From NCBI RefSeq assembly GCF_002849695.1, contig NZ_CP018937.1, forward strand, positions 1,550,001-1,614,000: a stretch of 64,000 nucleotides of DNA, given 5' to 3'. The first letter of the stretch is position 1; each line of letters begins with the position of its first letter. This stretch comes from Bacteroides fragilis (GTDB taxonomy: Bacteria > Bacteroidota > Bacteroidia > Bacteroidales > Bacteroidaceae). Shown piece after piece: positions 55,548-64,000 of the stretch. Under the pieces are notes generated by a model, which searched no databases, was not told the origin of the DNA, and saw only the letters and a list, made by a program, of their open reading frames with translations. The position numbers and the translations under genes were made by a program.

Positions 55548-57593
55548 ATGGCATTTACCATTAATTCTATAGAAATATATTCAGAATGTAAGTTTCGAAA
55601 AGTAGTGAAGCCAGGAAAATACACTTTTGTTTCCAGAGTGGAAGATACAAATGGATTTTTCGGGAAAAATATCATGGTGTCTGCCATTGTTGGGAAAAAT
55701 GGTAGTGGAAAATCGTCCCTGCTAGAACTGATATTCCGGATGATAAATAATCTGAGTGCCTTTATGGTTATTGGCAACAGACGTCCATCAGCGGCAAAGA
55801 TGTTTTATGTAAAAGGTATAAGGGCGGATTTAAGTTACGAGATAGATGGGATGTGCGGCATTCTGAAAAGTCGTGATATGAGCATGGGGTTAGAATATAA
55901 TGATGAAAAAGTTTGTTTTGGTAAACCCTGCGAGGAATTTACGGACTATGAAGATTGCAGCAAAACAAATAACGATAGAAAGATTGAGCTGATGAAACAA
56001 TTTTTCTATTCCATTGTAACCAATTACTCATTACAGGCTTATACGGCAGAAGATTACAAAAATGAGAAAGTATGTGAGATAACAAAGGAGGGGAAACTTA
56101 CAGAGAAGACTGAAACCGGTATATGGATTAACAGCTTATTTCATAAGAATGATGGTTACTTAACGGCTATGAATCTTAATCCATTCAGAAACAATGGAAA
56201 AATTGACATGGTGATAGAAGCTAGATTAGCACGACAGCGAATGGCTGCTCTATTACTATATTCCAGGGAAAAGAAGCAGCAACTAATTGAGGGATATAGC
56301 TATGGGAAGATTGAATATCAGCTTGATATTTCCACATTCAAAGATAAATTTAATCAAACTTATGAGGAATGGATCGGAAACAGACTGGTAAAGAAAGCAG
56401 AGATGACGGTTGAAGAATTTTTGGAAGAGTTCAGAAAGCAACTTAGAAGTGAGGAAACGATAGCGACAAGAATCTTGCAACAATTCCCAATTGGTAAGAT
56501 TGATCCGGACTCAGACTTAAAGTTATATGGTTATCTGTACATCGTGTACAAAGTACTGAGTATTGCGTCAAAATATCCTTCATATCGGGAATTTGATGAC
56601 ATCGGCGATACATCACTGTGTATTAAAAAAGTAAAAAAAGAAGAACGGGTAAGAGCAATATTACTGGCTAAAAGGGTGAATACAGACCATTCTCACATCA
56701 CCACAAAAGTAACACAAGCCATAAATTATATCCTGAAACTGAACAATAGTCCTGACTGTTCATTCATGCAGGATTCAGAAACGCCTTTTTCATATGAACG
56801 ATATGAAAATCTGAATACAGCAAAAGGAGAGAAAAAGCGAGCAACTACGATTGAATTTCTGATGAGCCAGACACCGCCTCCGTTTTTTCTGCCTCATATT
56901 TATTTAAAACCCAACAACAGTGATCCTTCCGAAACCGAGCCTTCCAAAGGCGTTTCGATGGAATCATTAAGCTCGGGAGAGAGGCAGTTTTATTTCGCTG
57001 TCAGTACACTTATCTATCATATATTCAATATAAAATCGGTTCCTATCAGTAGGATTCACTACCGAAATATATTGTTGGTACTGGATGAAATTGAGCTTTG
57101 TTTTCACCCGGAATATCAACGTACTTTCATTAAACGACTGATTGATTTGTTGGAAAGGTTGCACCTGAACACTTTTCTTTCATTTCACATTATCACCACT
57201 ACCCATTCGCCTTTTATCCTGTCAGATGTTCCATCTGATAATATCCTCTACCTCAAACAGGGTATAGAACAAAATAACAACGATTTTATCAATCCATTTG
57301 GCGCTAACTTGAATGATATTTTATATCAGAGTTTCTTTTTGGAAAATGGCTTTATGGGAGCTTTTGCACAGGAAAAGATTAAAAGCCTGATAAATTTTCT
57401 GTCTTCAGAAAAAATGGAGACCAAAGAATGGGATAAGTTTAAAGCCGAAAAACTGATAAAGTGTATTGGAGAACCAATCTTGAAAGTGCAACTGGAGGTT
57501 TTATTTGACAGGAAATTTATAATTGAGATTGAACGGCAAAAATTAATTGATGATTTGCAAGCAAGAATTGATGAATTAAAACGTGAAATATGA
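55548..57593 (+). CDS. AAA (ABC/SMC-like) ATPase of a Septu/PtuA-type two-gene defence system
   Basis: A 681-residue ATPase. Walker A is GKNGSGKS at 49-56, a SLSSGERQ signature is at 473-480, Walker B LLVLDEIE has Asp513 and Glu514, and the switch His553 lies in TTTHSPFIL. The 400 residues between Walker A and the signature form a large insertion without recognised domains. OLD/PtuA-type ATPases paired with HNH nucleases protect against phage. It overlaps the HNH gene by four bases (ATGA). At 681 residues it is longer than classical PtuA, so it may be a separate variant. The sequence is intact although its neighbours are decayed. Confidence 0.8.
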   Translation: MAFTINSIEIYSECKFRKVVKPGKYTFVSRVEDTNGFFGKNIMVSAIVGKNGSGKSSLLELIFRMINNLSAFMVIGNRRPSAAKMFYVKGIRADLSYEIDGMCGILKSRDMSMGLEYNDEKVCFGKPCEEFTDYEDCSKTNNDRKIELMKQFFYSIVTNYSLQAYTAEDYKNEKVCEITKEGKLTEKTETGIWINSLFHKNDGYLTAMNLNPFRNNGKIDMVIEARLARQRMAALLLYSREKKQQLIEGYSYGKIEYQLDISTFKDKFNQTYEEWIGNRLVKKAEMTVEEFLEEFRKQLRSEETIATRILQQFPIGKIDPDSDLKLYGYLYIVYKVLSIASKYPSYREFDDIGDTSLCIKKVKKEERVRAILLAKRVNTDHSHITTKVTQAINYILKLNNSPDCSFMQDSETPFSYERYENLNTAKGEKKRATTIEFLMSQTPPPFFLPHIYLKPNNSDPSETEPSKGVSMESLSSGERQFYFAVSTLIYHIFNIKSVPISRIHYRNILLVLDEIELCFHPEYQRTFIKRLIDLLERLHLNTFLSFHIITTTHSPFILSDVPSDNILYLKQGIEQNNNDFINPFGANLNDILYQSFFLENGFMGAFAQEKIKSLINFLSSEKMETKEWDKFKAEKLIKCIGEPILKVQLEVLFDRKFIIEIERQKLIDDLQARIDELKREI

Positions 57594-58609
57594 AAAGGAT
57601 TTTTATAACTCCGAAAATAGAACGGATGGCTTACGATTTCTCCACGACATTATTTACGGATAGAAATCTTACTAAATTTGACATGCCAAAAGACAAACTG
57701 CAGTTACTTGAAAATACATTAAGGACAAAACGGACAGGGTGTAAATATGCGGACTATGTGCATGAAATATACGATAAATATTCAGATATCCTAAGACTAA
57801 AGCCAAGCGAATTTGAGAATTATAAGACAAATCATTTTTCTAACTTGACTGATGCTGAACTTAGAAAACCAGTGCCTGGATTCTCAAAAGTAGACGGTAT
57901 TAAGAAGATTCAATTCTATAAATTGGTTGTTAATGCGATGCGCTATGATGGGCTGCAAAAGAAAGACTTTCGTCCCTATATAAAAAAGTTAGGGATCAGG
58001 ACTTGTGTCTATTGTAACGCGCAGTATGCTATTACAACATCGGAAAATAAGGGACAGAGAGTTACTTACCAACTTGATCATTTCAAGCCTCAATCCGAAT
58101 ATCCATTTCTGTGTACTTCTTTTTTTAATCTCCAGCCAAGCTGTGGACATTGTAACCAGAGTAAATCTGATAATCCTGCGTTATTTAGACTTTACACGGA
58201 AGACTATAATGAACTTTACCCATTTTTTTTTCATATTGATCCTGCAAGCATTGCCAAATATATGCTGTCTCATAATTGTGATTGTCTGGATATTAGATTA
58301 GATGTACACACCAAAAATGCCCAGAATCTGAAGTTATTGCAGAACCATCAGGATAGATTTCATATAGATCAAATCTATTCTGAATTTACGGATACAGCTG
58401 AAGAAATTATTTGGAAAGCAAAAATTTATAACAAAACCTATCGTGAGCAACTTATGAGTGAATTCAAGAAATTGTTTGCTAACGGAATGATAGATTTCTC
58501 CCGTTTTTTTTATGGATTTTATATTGGAGAGGAAGATATACTAAAACGTCCTTTAACAAAACTGATGCAGGATTTTGCAAAAAAAATGGGATTGTTAGTT
58601 GATAAATAA
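57590..58609 (+). CDS. HNH endonuclease of the Septu/PtuB-type operon
   Basis: A 339-residue protein with a zinc-stabilised HNH core: Cys139/Cys142 (CVYC), Asp163-His164 (LDHFKPQSEYP), Asn180 (NLQPSC) and Cys185/Cys188 (CGHC), with NQSKSDNP closing the finger. These residues form a beta-beta-alpha metal site that cuts DNA. The organisation resembles PtuB of Septu and the HNH effectors found with some retrons. It is coupled to the ATPase gene by a four-base overlap. The N- and C-terminal parts are helical and unassigned. Confidence 0.82.
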   Translation: MKRIFITPKIERMAYDFSTTLFTDRNLTKFDMPKDKLQLLENTLRTKRTGCKYADYVHEIYDKYSDILRLKPSEFENYKTNHFSNLTDAELRKPVPGFSKVDGIKKIQFYKLVVNAMRYDGLQKKDFRPYIKKLGIRTCVYCNAQYAITTSENKGQRVTYQLDHFKPQSEYPFLCTSFFNLQPSCGHCNQSKSDNPALFRLYTEDYNELYPFFFHIDPASIAKYMLSHNCDCLDIRLDVHTKNAQNLKLLQNHQDRFHIDQIYSEFTDTAEEIIWKAKIYNKTYREQLMSEFKKLFANGMIDFSRFFYGFYIGEEDILKRPLTKLMQDFAKKMGLLVDK

Positions 58610-58680
58610 TTATCGATCAAAATTATTTTACTTTTAACACTACTAATCCACTGCTTCCATGATTCTGTGTCTTTTAAAAT

Positions 58681-58821
58681 TTATGCGGATTTGAGAGTAT
58701 TGAATTGGGTCTGTTTGCCGTTGATTGTGATACGGGCATGAATGGGTACTAAACCATTCTTTTTCATCTTGTCTTTTTTCAGGTAAAACAATACGCTGAA
58801 TGTACTCTTTTCATTTTTCAT
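58681..58821 (-). pseudogene. N-terminal stub of a Bacteroides tyrosine-recombinase integrase
   Basis: A 46-codon frame on the minus strand reads MKNEKSTFSVLFYLKKDK then KNGLVPIHARITINGKQTQF before a stop. This is the characteristic arm-binding N-terminus of Bacteroides conjugative-transposon integrases (pattern STFxVLFYLK...KNGLVPxxxRITxNG). The core-binding and catalytic parts are absent. It lies about 275 bases from the 3' end of tRNA-Lys, where such an integrase gene would be expected in an inserted element. Confidence 0.7.
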
Positions 58822-58920
58822 AATCTCACTTTTTTTAGATTGCAAAACTAATTTTAATCACTGTAAATGAGATAAATAGAGTATAGATAAATCACGTCAA
58901 AAGTAAGCCGTTTTCCGACA

Positions 58921-58960
58921 ATCGTACCCCCTAATCGTTTTTTGGGGAAGGGGGTACGAT
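58921..58960. repeat. 11-bp perfect inverted repeat
   Basis: ATCGTACCCCC and GGGGGTACGAT are perfect arms around an 18-base spacer. It lies between the integrase stub and tRNA-Lys and could be a recombination or integrase arm-site feature, since no T run follows. Confidence 0.5.
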
Positions 58961-59023
58961 TTGGATACTCAACCGTGTCTTTTCGTGCCCCTTTTTTGTC
59001 TTTTAGGCAAGACTGAAACAATA

Positions 59024-59070
59024 AAAAAAGTCCTACAATACGTTGATATTGTAGGACTTGTCTCTTTTTT
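59024..59070. terminator. Bidirectional terminator next to tRNA-Lys
   Basis: AAGTCCTACAATA pairs perfectly with TATTGTAGGACTT around a six-base loop, with an A run on one side and T runs on the other. It probably ends the tRNA transcript on the minus strand. Confidence 0.85.
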
Positions 59071-59095
59071 GTCGCCGTTTGGCTTTGTTCTTATG

Positions 59096-59168
59096 TGATC
59101 CGCCTGGGGCTCGAACCCAGGACCCCAACATTAAAAGTGTTGTGCTCTACCTGCTGAGCTAGCGAATC
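59096..59168 (-). tRNA. tRNA-Lys (anticodon UUU)
   Basis: The minus strand folds as a 73-nt tRNA: acceptor GATTCGC/GCGGATC, D arm GCTC AGCAGGTA GAGC, anticodon stem CAACA/TGTTG around CTTTTAA (anticodon TTT), and T arm CTGGG TTCGAGC CCCAG. CCA is not encoded. Its 3' end faces the mobile-element relics and is a likely attachment site. Confidence 0.95.
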
Positions 59169-59245
59169 AATCCTTTATTGCTGTTAAGCGGGTGCAAAGA
59201 TAGAGCTATTTTTTATAATTGCAAATAAATTCCGAACATTTTTGT

Positions 59246-59253
59246 TATCTTTG
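59246..59253 (+). promoter_or_regulatory. -7 promoter box of ettA
   Basis: TATCTTTG is an exact -7 box, 32 bases before ATG 59285. TTG is found 24 bases upstream, longer than usual. Confidence 0.5.
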
Positions 59254-59284
59254 TGCCATAAATATCAATACACATTATTTATAT

Positions 59285-60973
59285 ATGGCTGACGATAAAA
59301 AAATAATTTTCTCGATGGTGGGAGTAAGCAAAGCTTTCCAACCTAACAAGAATGTGCTAAAAGACATTTATCTTTCTTTCTTCTATGGAGCTAAGATTGG
59401 TATTATCGGTCTCAACGGTTCGGGTAAATCTACTTTGCTGAAGATTATTGCCGGTCTGGAGAAGTCTTATCAGGGAGAGGTGGTTTTTTCTCCCGGATAT
59501 TCAGTGGGCTATCTGGCACAGGAGCCTTATCTGGATAACACTAAAACAGTGAAAGAAATCGTAATGGAAGGTGTGCAACCCATTGTTGATGCACTGAACG
59601 AATACGAAGAAATTAATCAGAAGTTCGGTTTGCCTGAATATTATGAAGATCAGGACAAGATGGATCAACTTTTTGCACGGCAAGGGGAATTGCAGGATAT
59701 TATTGATGCGACGGATGCCTGGAATCTGGATAGTAAACTGGAACGTGCAATGGATGCTCTCCGTTGCCCGCCCGAAGATCAGTCTGTGGCTAATCTTTCG
59801 GGTGGTGAACGTCGTCGTGTGGCGCTTTGCCGCTTGTTATTGCAAAAACCTGATATTTTATTGCTCGACGAGCCGACCAACCATTTGGATGCTGAGTCTA
59901 TCGACTGGTTGGAACAGCATTTGCAGCAATACGAAGGTACGGTAATTGCTGTGACACACGACCGTTATTTCCTTGACCATGTGGCTGGATGGATTCTTGA
60001 ACTTGACCGTGGCGAAGGTATCCCCTGGAAGGGTAATTATTCCAGCTGGCTGGAGCAGAAAACCAAGCGGATGGAAATGGAAGAGAAAACTGCCAGCAAA
60101 CGTCGCAAAACTCTGGAACGTGAGCTCGAATGGGTACGTATGGCACCCAAGGCACGTCAGGCTAAGGGCAAAGCCCGTTTGAACTCGTACGATAAATTGC
60201 TGAACGAAGATGTGAAAGAAAAAGAAGAGAAATTGGAAATCTTCATACCGAACGGTCCTCGTTTGGGTAATAAGGTGATCGAGGCTAAACATGTGGCTAA
60301 GGCTTACGGTGATAAACTGTTGTTTGACGATCTCAACTTCATGCTTCCTCCCAATGGTATTGTGGGAGTTATCGGTCCGAATGGTGCCGGAAAAACAACT
60401 CTTTTCCGTTTGATTATGGGACTGGAAACAGTTGATAAGGGTGAATTTGAAGTAGGGGAGACCGTGAAGGTGGCTTACGTAGACCAGCAACATAAAGATA
60501 TTGATCCGAATAAGAGTGTTTATCAGGTAATTTCCGGCGGAAATGATTTGATCCGCATGGGAGGGCGTGACATTAACGCACGCGCCTATCTTTCACGCTT
60601 CAACTTTTCGGGTGCTGATCAGGAAAAGCTTTGTGGAGTACTTTCCGGTGGTGAGCGTAATCGCTTGCACCTTGCCATGGCATTGAAGGAAGAAGGAAAT
60701 GTATTATTGCTCGACGAGCCGACCAATGATATTGATGTCAATACCTTGCGTGCACTTGAAGAAGGTTTGGAAGATTTCGCCGGTTGTGCCGTTGTGATTT
60801 CGCATGACCGTTGGTTTCTCGATCGAATCTGTACTCATATTCTTGCTTTTGAAGGCGATTCGAACGTGTTCTATTTTGAAGGTTCTTACTCGGAATACGA
60901 AGAGAATAAATTGAAACGGCTTGGCAACGAAGAGCCTAAGCGCGTGAGATATAGAAAGCTGATAGCTGACTAA
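59285..60973 (+). CDS. ettA: Energy-dependent translational throttle protein EttA (ABC-F)
   Basis: A 562-residue cytoplasmic protein with two ABC ATPase domains and no membrane part. Walker A is GLNGSGKST at about 42-50 and GPNGAGKTT in the second half; signatures NLSGGERRR and LSGGERNRL and Walker B LLLDEPTNHLD and LLLDEPTNDID are all present. The arm insert near residue 95-135 and the linker between domains fit EttA, which binds the ribosomal E site and gates the first peptide bond according to ATP/ADP. ATG 59285 (MADDKKIIF) lies downstream of the -7 box, so the longer frame from 59219 is not used. Confidence 0.93.
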   Translation: MADDKKIIFSMVGVSKAFQPNKNVLKDIYLSFFYGAKIGIIGLNGSGKSTLLKIIAGLEKSYQGEVVFSPGYSVGYLAQEPYLDNTKTVKEIVMEGVQPIVDALNEYEEINQKFGLPEYYEDQDKMDQLFARQGELQDIIDATDAWNLDSKLERAMDALRCPPEDQSVANLSGGERRRVALCRLLLQKPDILLLDEPTNHLDAESIDWLEQHLQQYEGTVIAVTHDRYFLDHVAGWILELDRGEGIPWKGNYSSWLEQKTKRMEMEEKTASKRRKTLERELEWVRMAPKARQAKGKARLNSYDKLLNEDVKEKEEKLEIFIPNGPRLGNKVIEAKHVAKAYGDKLLFDDLNFMLPPNGIVGVIGPNGAGKTTLFRLIMGLETVDKGEFEVGETVKVAYVDQQHKDIDPNKSVYQVISGGNDLIRMGGRDINARAYLSRFNFSGADQEKLCGVLSGGERNRLHLAMALKEEGNVLLLDEPTNDIDVNTLRALEEGLEDFAGCAVVISHDRWFLDRICTHILAFEGDSNVFYFEGSYSEYEENKLKRLGNEEPKRVRYRKLIAD

Positions 60974-60988
60974 TACTTAACAATGTGT

Positions 60989-61019
60989 AAGCCCCGCAAA
61001 TTAATTGCGGGGCTTTTTT
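60989..61019 (+). terminator. Terminator of ettA
   Basis: AAGCCCCGCAA pairs with TTGCGGGGCTT around ATTAA and is followed by a T run. Confidence 0.92.
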
Positions 61020-61097
61020 GTTTCATAGAGCTATAATATGTTTATCTCTCTTAAAAAATTGTAGCATCTTTGTAATGTATATATAAAGAATATTAAT

Positions 61098-61105
61098 TAC
61101 CTTTG
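61098..61105 (+). promoter_or_regulatory. -7 promoter box of the TonB receptor gene at 61169
   Basis: TACCTTTG is an exact -7 box, 64 bases before ATG 61169; the nearest TTTG is 25 bases upstream, too far for a standard -33 box. Confidence 0.45.
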
Positions 61106-61168
61106 TGCTCCAAAACGTTTATTTACAATTTATTAATTAACAAGTTCTATTAACTAACAAAGAGAATT

Positions 61169-63958
61169 ATGAGAAGACATCTAATTCATTTCCTGCTGGT
61201 TGCAGTACTGACGGTATGCTCTGCCGCTACGGCTATTGCCCAGGTAACAGTGAAAGGTCAAGTTGTGGATGCGGAAACAGGTGAGCCATTGATTGGTGCA
61301 GCCGTAACGATTGTCGGTACTACCCAAGGTAGTGTGACTAACCTGGATGGTGAGTTTACACAGAAAGCTGCCTCCGGTTCGACACTGCTTATCAAGTACC
61401 TTGGCTACAAAGACTTCAGTAAGAAGATCACCCACAAAGGGGGTACTGAAGATTTGGGCGTGATTAAAATGGCACCGGATGCAATGGTATTGAACGACGT
61501 TATCATTACATCTTCCGTTGCTGTTTCGCGTAAAACTCCGGTAGCTGTATCAACAGTTGACCCCGTCTTTATCGAAGAAAAACTCGGAACGCAGGAATTT
61601 CCTGAAGTTCTGAAGTCAACTCCGGGTATCTATGCAACTAAGCAAGGTGGTGGTTTTGGTGACTCCAAAGTGAACATACGTGGTTTCAAGACTGAGAACT
61701 CTGCTATGATGATTAATGGTGTTCCGATGAATGATATGGAGTGGGGTGGTATCTACTGGTCTAACTGGGCCGGTTTGAGTGATGTGACTCGTAGCATGCA
61801 GGTACAGCGTGGTTTGGGTGCGTCAAAGGTAGCAGCTCCTTCTGTGGGTGGTTCTATCAACATCGTGACAAATACAGTTGATGCCAATAAGGGCGGTTTC
61901 ATATCTTACGGTATGGGTAATGACGGATTAAACAAGATCCTGTTCAAGGTATCTACCGGATTGACCAAGTCAGGTTGGGCTATGACCCTTTTGGGAGGTA
62001 AGACCTGGGCAGATGGTTATATTCAGGGAACCGACTACGAGGCTTATAACTGGTTTGTGAATATCACAAAACGTTTCAACGACAATCATCAATTGTCATT
62101 TACTGCTTTTGCTGCTCCTCAGTGGCACAATCAGCGTGGAAATAAAGACGGACTTACTATCGAAGGATGGCAAGAAGTTGCTAAAAACTATATGAATGGT
62201 GAAAAGCCTTATCGTTATAATCCTACTTACGGTTTTGGATTGAATGGACAAAGAAAATCATCTGCATATAATGTATATAATAAACCTCAGTTGTCGTTGA
62301 ACCACTTATGGCAGATTAATGATAAATCAAGCTTAAGTACAGCCTTGTATGCTTCTATCGGTCGTGGATATGGTTATTCCGGTCAGGGATTGACCGGTGC
62401 TGATCGTAGCAACTGGTATGGTAGTAACAGTGGAAAGCTGAATATGACATTCCGTAAAGCTGACGGAACATTTGCTTATGATGAAATCTATGCTCTGAAC
62501 GAAGCCAGCGAGAACGGTTCGGTTATGGCTATGTCGAAGTCTAAGAACTTCCATAACTGGTATGGTCTGCTCTCTACTTATACAACCAAGATTGGTGACT
62601 ATTTTGATTTTTATGGTGGTATAGACTACCGTTATTATAAAGGTACGCATACGAATGAATTGGTTGACCTCTATGGTGGTGACTTTTATGTAGATTCCAG
62701 TTCAAGAACCAATGTGCTTACTTCCAACAATGCCGCTGCTGCTGCCGGTTCGGCATTCGTAAATCAGAAGTTGAAAGTGGGTGATGTGGTTTATCGTGAC
62801 TACGATGGTTATGTAATGTCTGAAGGTGTGTTTGCCCAGGGTGAATACAACAGAGATAAGCTGAGTGCTTTCATTTCCGGTTCGGTTTCTAATACCGGTT
62901 ACTGGCGTTATGACCGCTTCTATTATGACAAGGCACACGCTAAATCAAAAACCACCAACTTTATCGGATGGAATGCAAAAGGAGGTTTGAATTATAACCT
63001 TACCGAAAATCATAACGTTTTTGCTAATATCGGTTATATCAGCCGTGCTCCTTTCTTCTCGGGCGGTGCTTTTCTGAATTCAACTACCAGCAATGCGACT
63101 AATCCGGATGCAGTAAACGAAAAAGTTTTCTCTTTCGAAATCGGATATGGTTACCGTTCAACGTATTTGACGGTGAATGTCAATGCTTACCACACTCGCT
63201 GGATGGATAAGACTACTACTCGTTCGCAAGATATTAATAATTACTACGAAGGTAGTCTTAGCGAGCCTTATGATGCAAGTAAGCTGGTTTCTACCAAATC
63301 TGTTATCAATATGCAAGGTGTAAACGCCTTACACCAGGGTGTTGAACTTGATTTTGTTGCAAGACCTTTCCAATGGCTGGATTTGAGCGGTATGTTCTCT
63401 ATCGGTAACTGGCGCTGGGATAGCAATGCATCAGGAAGTTTCACTGTTGAAGGTCAATTTGTAAACAGTGCATCTATTAAGGGAAATGATGGTAAGGATA
63501 TAACAGTTCTTGTTAATGCCGCAGCCAATGGGTTGGAACCGGGTACAATGAAACTGAACCTGAAAGATGTGAAAGTGGGAGGATCGGCACAGACTACTGC
63601 TGCTTTGGGTGCTACTTTCAAGATTGATAAGGCCATTCGTCTGGGTATCGACTGGAATTTATACGCACGTAACTATGCTGACTGGGCATTAACCTCAAAC
63701 GACCTGGTGATGAACAGTGAAAAGGACTTTTCTACTCCCTGGCGTATTCCGTCAGCAAGCACATTCGACTTGAACGCAAGTTATAAATTCAATTTTGGTA
63801 AGTTGAATGCAGTGCTGTCAGGTAACGTGAACAACTTATTCGACCAGACTTATATTTCTGATGCTACAGATGGTAGCAATCACGACTGGAAGACCGCTTA
63901 TAATGTGTTCTACGGATTTGGCCGTACTTATAGCTTGAGATTAAAAGTTAATTTCTAA
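61169..63958 (+). CDS. TonB-dependent receptor with carboxypeptidase-regulatory-like domain
   Basis: A 929-residue outer-membrane receptor: signal peptide to AIAQ, carboxypeptidase-like domain (about 26-110, GQVVDAETGEPLIGAAVTIVG ... TNLDGEFTQ), a TonB-box-like NDVIITSS, and a plug with GDSKVNIRGFKTENSAMMINGVPMNDMEWGGIYW and GASKVAAPSVGGSINIV. The barrel ends SLRLKVNF. It is shorter than SusC and lacks the SusC signature PLYVIDG, and no SusD follows immediately within the window. The ligand is unknown. The next gene begins 22 bases downstream, so it is probably the first gene of an operon that continues past the window. Confidence 0.9.
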   Translation: MRRHLIHFLLVAVLTVCSAATAIAQVTVKGQVVDAETGEPLIGAAVTIVGTTQGSVTNLDGEFTQKAASGSTLLIKYLGYKDFSKKITHKGGTEDLGVIKMAPDAMVLNDVIITSSVAVSRKTPVAVSTVDPVFIEEKLGTQEFPEVLKSTPGIYATKQGGGFGDSKVNIRGFKTENSAMMINGVPMNDMEWGGIYWSNWAGLSDVTRSMQVQRGLGASKVAAPSVGGSINIVTNTVDANKGGFISYGMGNDGLNKILFKVSTGLTKSGWAMTLLGGKTWADGYIQGTDYEAYNWFVNITKRFNDNHQLSFTAFAAPQWHNQRGNKDGLTIEGWQEVAKNYMNGEKPYRYNPTYGFGLNGQRKSSAYNVYNKPQLSLNHLWQINDKSSLSTALYASIGRGYGYSGQGLTGADRSNWYGSNSGKLNMTFRKADGTFAYDEIYALNEASENGSVMAMSKSKNFHNWYGLLSTYTTKIGDYFDFYGGIDYRYYKGTHTNELVDLYGGDFYVDSSSRTNVLTSNNAAAAAGSAFVNQKLKVGDVVYRDYDGYVMSEGVFAQGEYNRDKLSAFISGSVSNTGYWRYDRFYYDKAHAKSKTTNFIGWNAKGGLNYNLTENHNVFANIGYISRAPFFSGGAFLNSTTSNATNPDAVNEKVFSFEIGYGYRSTYLTVNVNAYHTRWMDKTTTRSQDINNYYEGSLSEPYDASKLVSTKSVINMQGVNALHQGVELDFVARPFQWLDLSGMFSIGNWRWDSNASGSFTVEGQFVNSASIKGNDGKDITVLVNAAANGLEPGTMKLNLKDVKVGGSAQTTAALGATFKIDKAIRLGIDWNLYARNYADWALTSNDLVMNSEKDFSTPWRIPSASTFDLNASYKFNFGKLNAVLSGNVNNLFDQTYISDATDGSNHDWKTAYNVFYGFGRTYSLRLKVNF

Positions 63959-63980
63959 TCTAAAACAGGAAGTTTAAATT

Positions 63981-64000
63981 ATGAATAGAAATCTATTAAT
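63981..64000 (+). CDS. Start of the next gene, cut by window end
   Basis: ATG 63981 begins MNRNLL, 22 bases after the receptor stop and preceded by AGGAAG. Only six codons are visible, so the product cannot be named; a partner of the TonB receptor is plausible. Confidence 0.45.

Noticed and set aside
55548..58609. Retron with ATPase-HNH effectors
   Set aside because: No reverse transcriptase or msr/msd-like structure was found on either side.
52900..59168. Direct repeat of the tRNA-Lys 3' end marking the far attachment site
   Set aside because: I looked for a copy of the T-arm/acceptor sequence near 52.9-54.8 kb and saw none; the far boundary may be outside or destroyed.
59858..60493. 211-codon open frame opposite ettA
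   Set aside because: It lies wholly antisense to a well-conserved ABC-F gene and has no recognisable protein features.

Overview
The window looks like a chromosomal segment of a Bacteroides species, most likely of the B. fragilis group. The signs are two SusC/SusD pairs, many lipoproteins, an ECF sigma/FecR pair, an AmpG/RhtX-like permease beside a TonB receptor, and promoters with the Bacteroidetes -7 box TAnnTTTG, often at a spacing of 19-21 from a TTG/TTTG -33 box. All calls come from reading the sequence and the translated proteins; no database search was run.

Layout. 1-1.4 kb: 3' part of a pyruvate carboxylase B / oxaloacetate decarboxylase alpha-like gene. 1.4-7.5 kb: an orphan SusC/SusD pair preceded by a 293-bp segment bounded by 15-bp perfect inverted repeats, a candidate invertible promoter. 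7.6-11.7 kb: mtgA, an OmpA-type lipoprotein, and divergent MATE and EamA transporters. 11.7-16 kb: ECF sigma, FecR-like anti-sigma and two paralogous carboxypeptidase-regulatory-domain proteins, one carrying an STN domain. 16-20.8 kb: a PD-(D/E)XK-like protein, an S41 protease homologue lacking its catalytic Ser and Lys, a 54-bp perfect palindrome, an aldo/keto reductase and a methyltransferase with a structured leader. 21-27 kb: a tight leftward operon of TonB receptor, MFS permease, hemN and hemG, which suggests uptake and conversion of a porphyrin precursor. 27.6-32.4 kb: collagen-like lipoprotein, OmpA-barrel protein and AraC regulator.

33-46.3 kb: a nine-gene rightward locus with a FecA-like receptor, a second SusC/SusD (RagA/RagB-like) pair and six surface or lipoprotein genes, including a zincin homologue with a broken HExxH motif. 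46.4-48.7 kb: an orphan six-SLBB polysaccharide export protein with an atypical N-terminus. 49-52.9 kb: class Ia ribonucleotide reductase nrdAB behind a cobalamin riboswitch.

53-59 kb is accessory DNA: decayed fragments (a DUF4099/DUF3945-like relic, a TPR gene with two nonsense codons, a 5'-truncated TraG/MobC tail and a 46-residue integrase stub) around an intact two-gene AAA ATPase + HNH nuclease operon of Septu (PtuAB) type. It ends at tRNA-Lys(UUU), the probable integration site. 59.2-64 kb returns to core genome: ettA, a TonB-dependent receptor and the first codons of a following gene.
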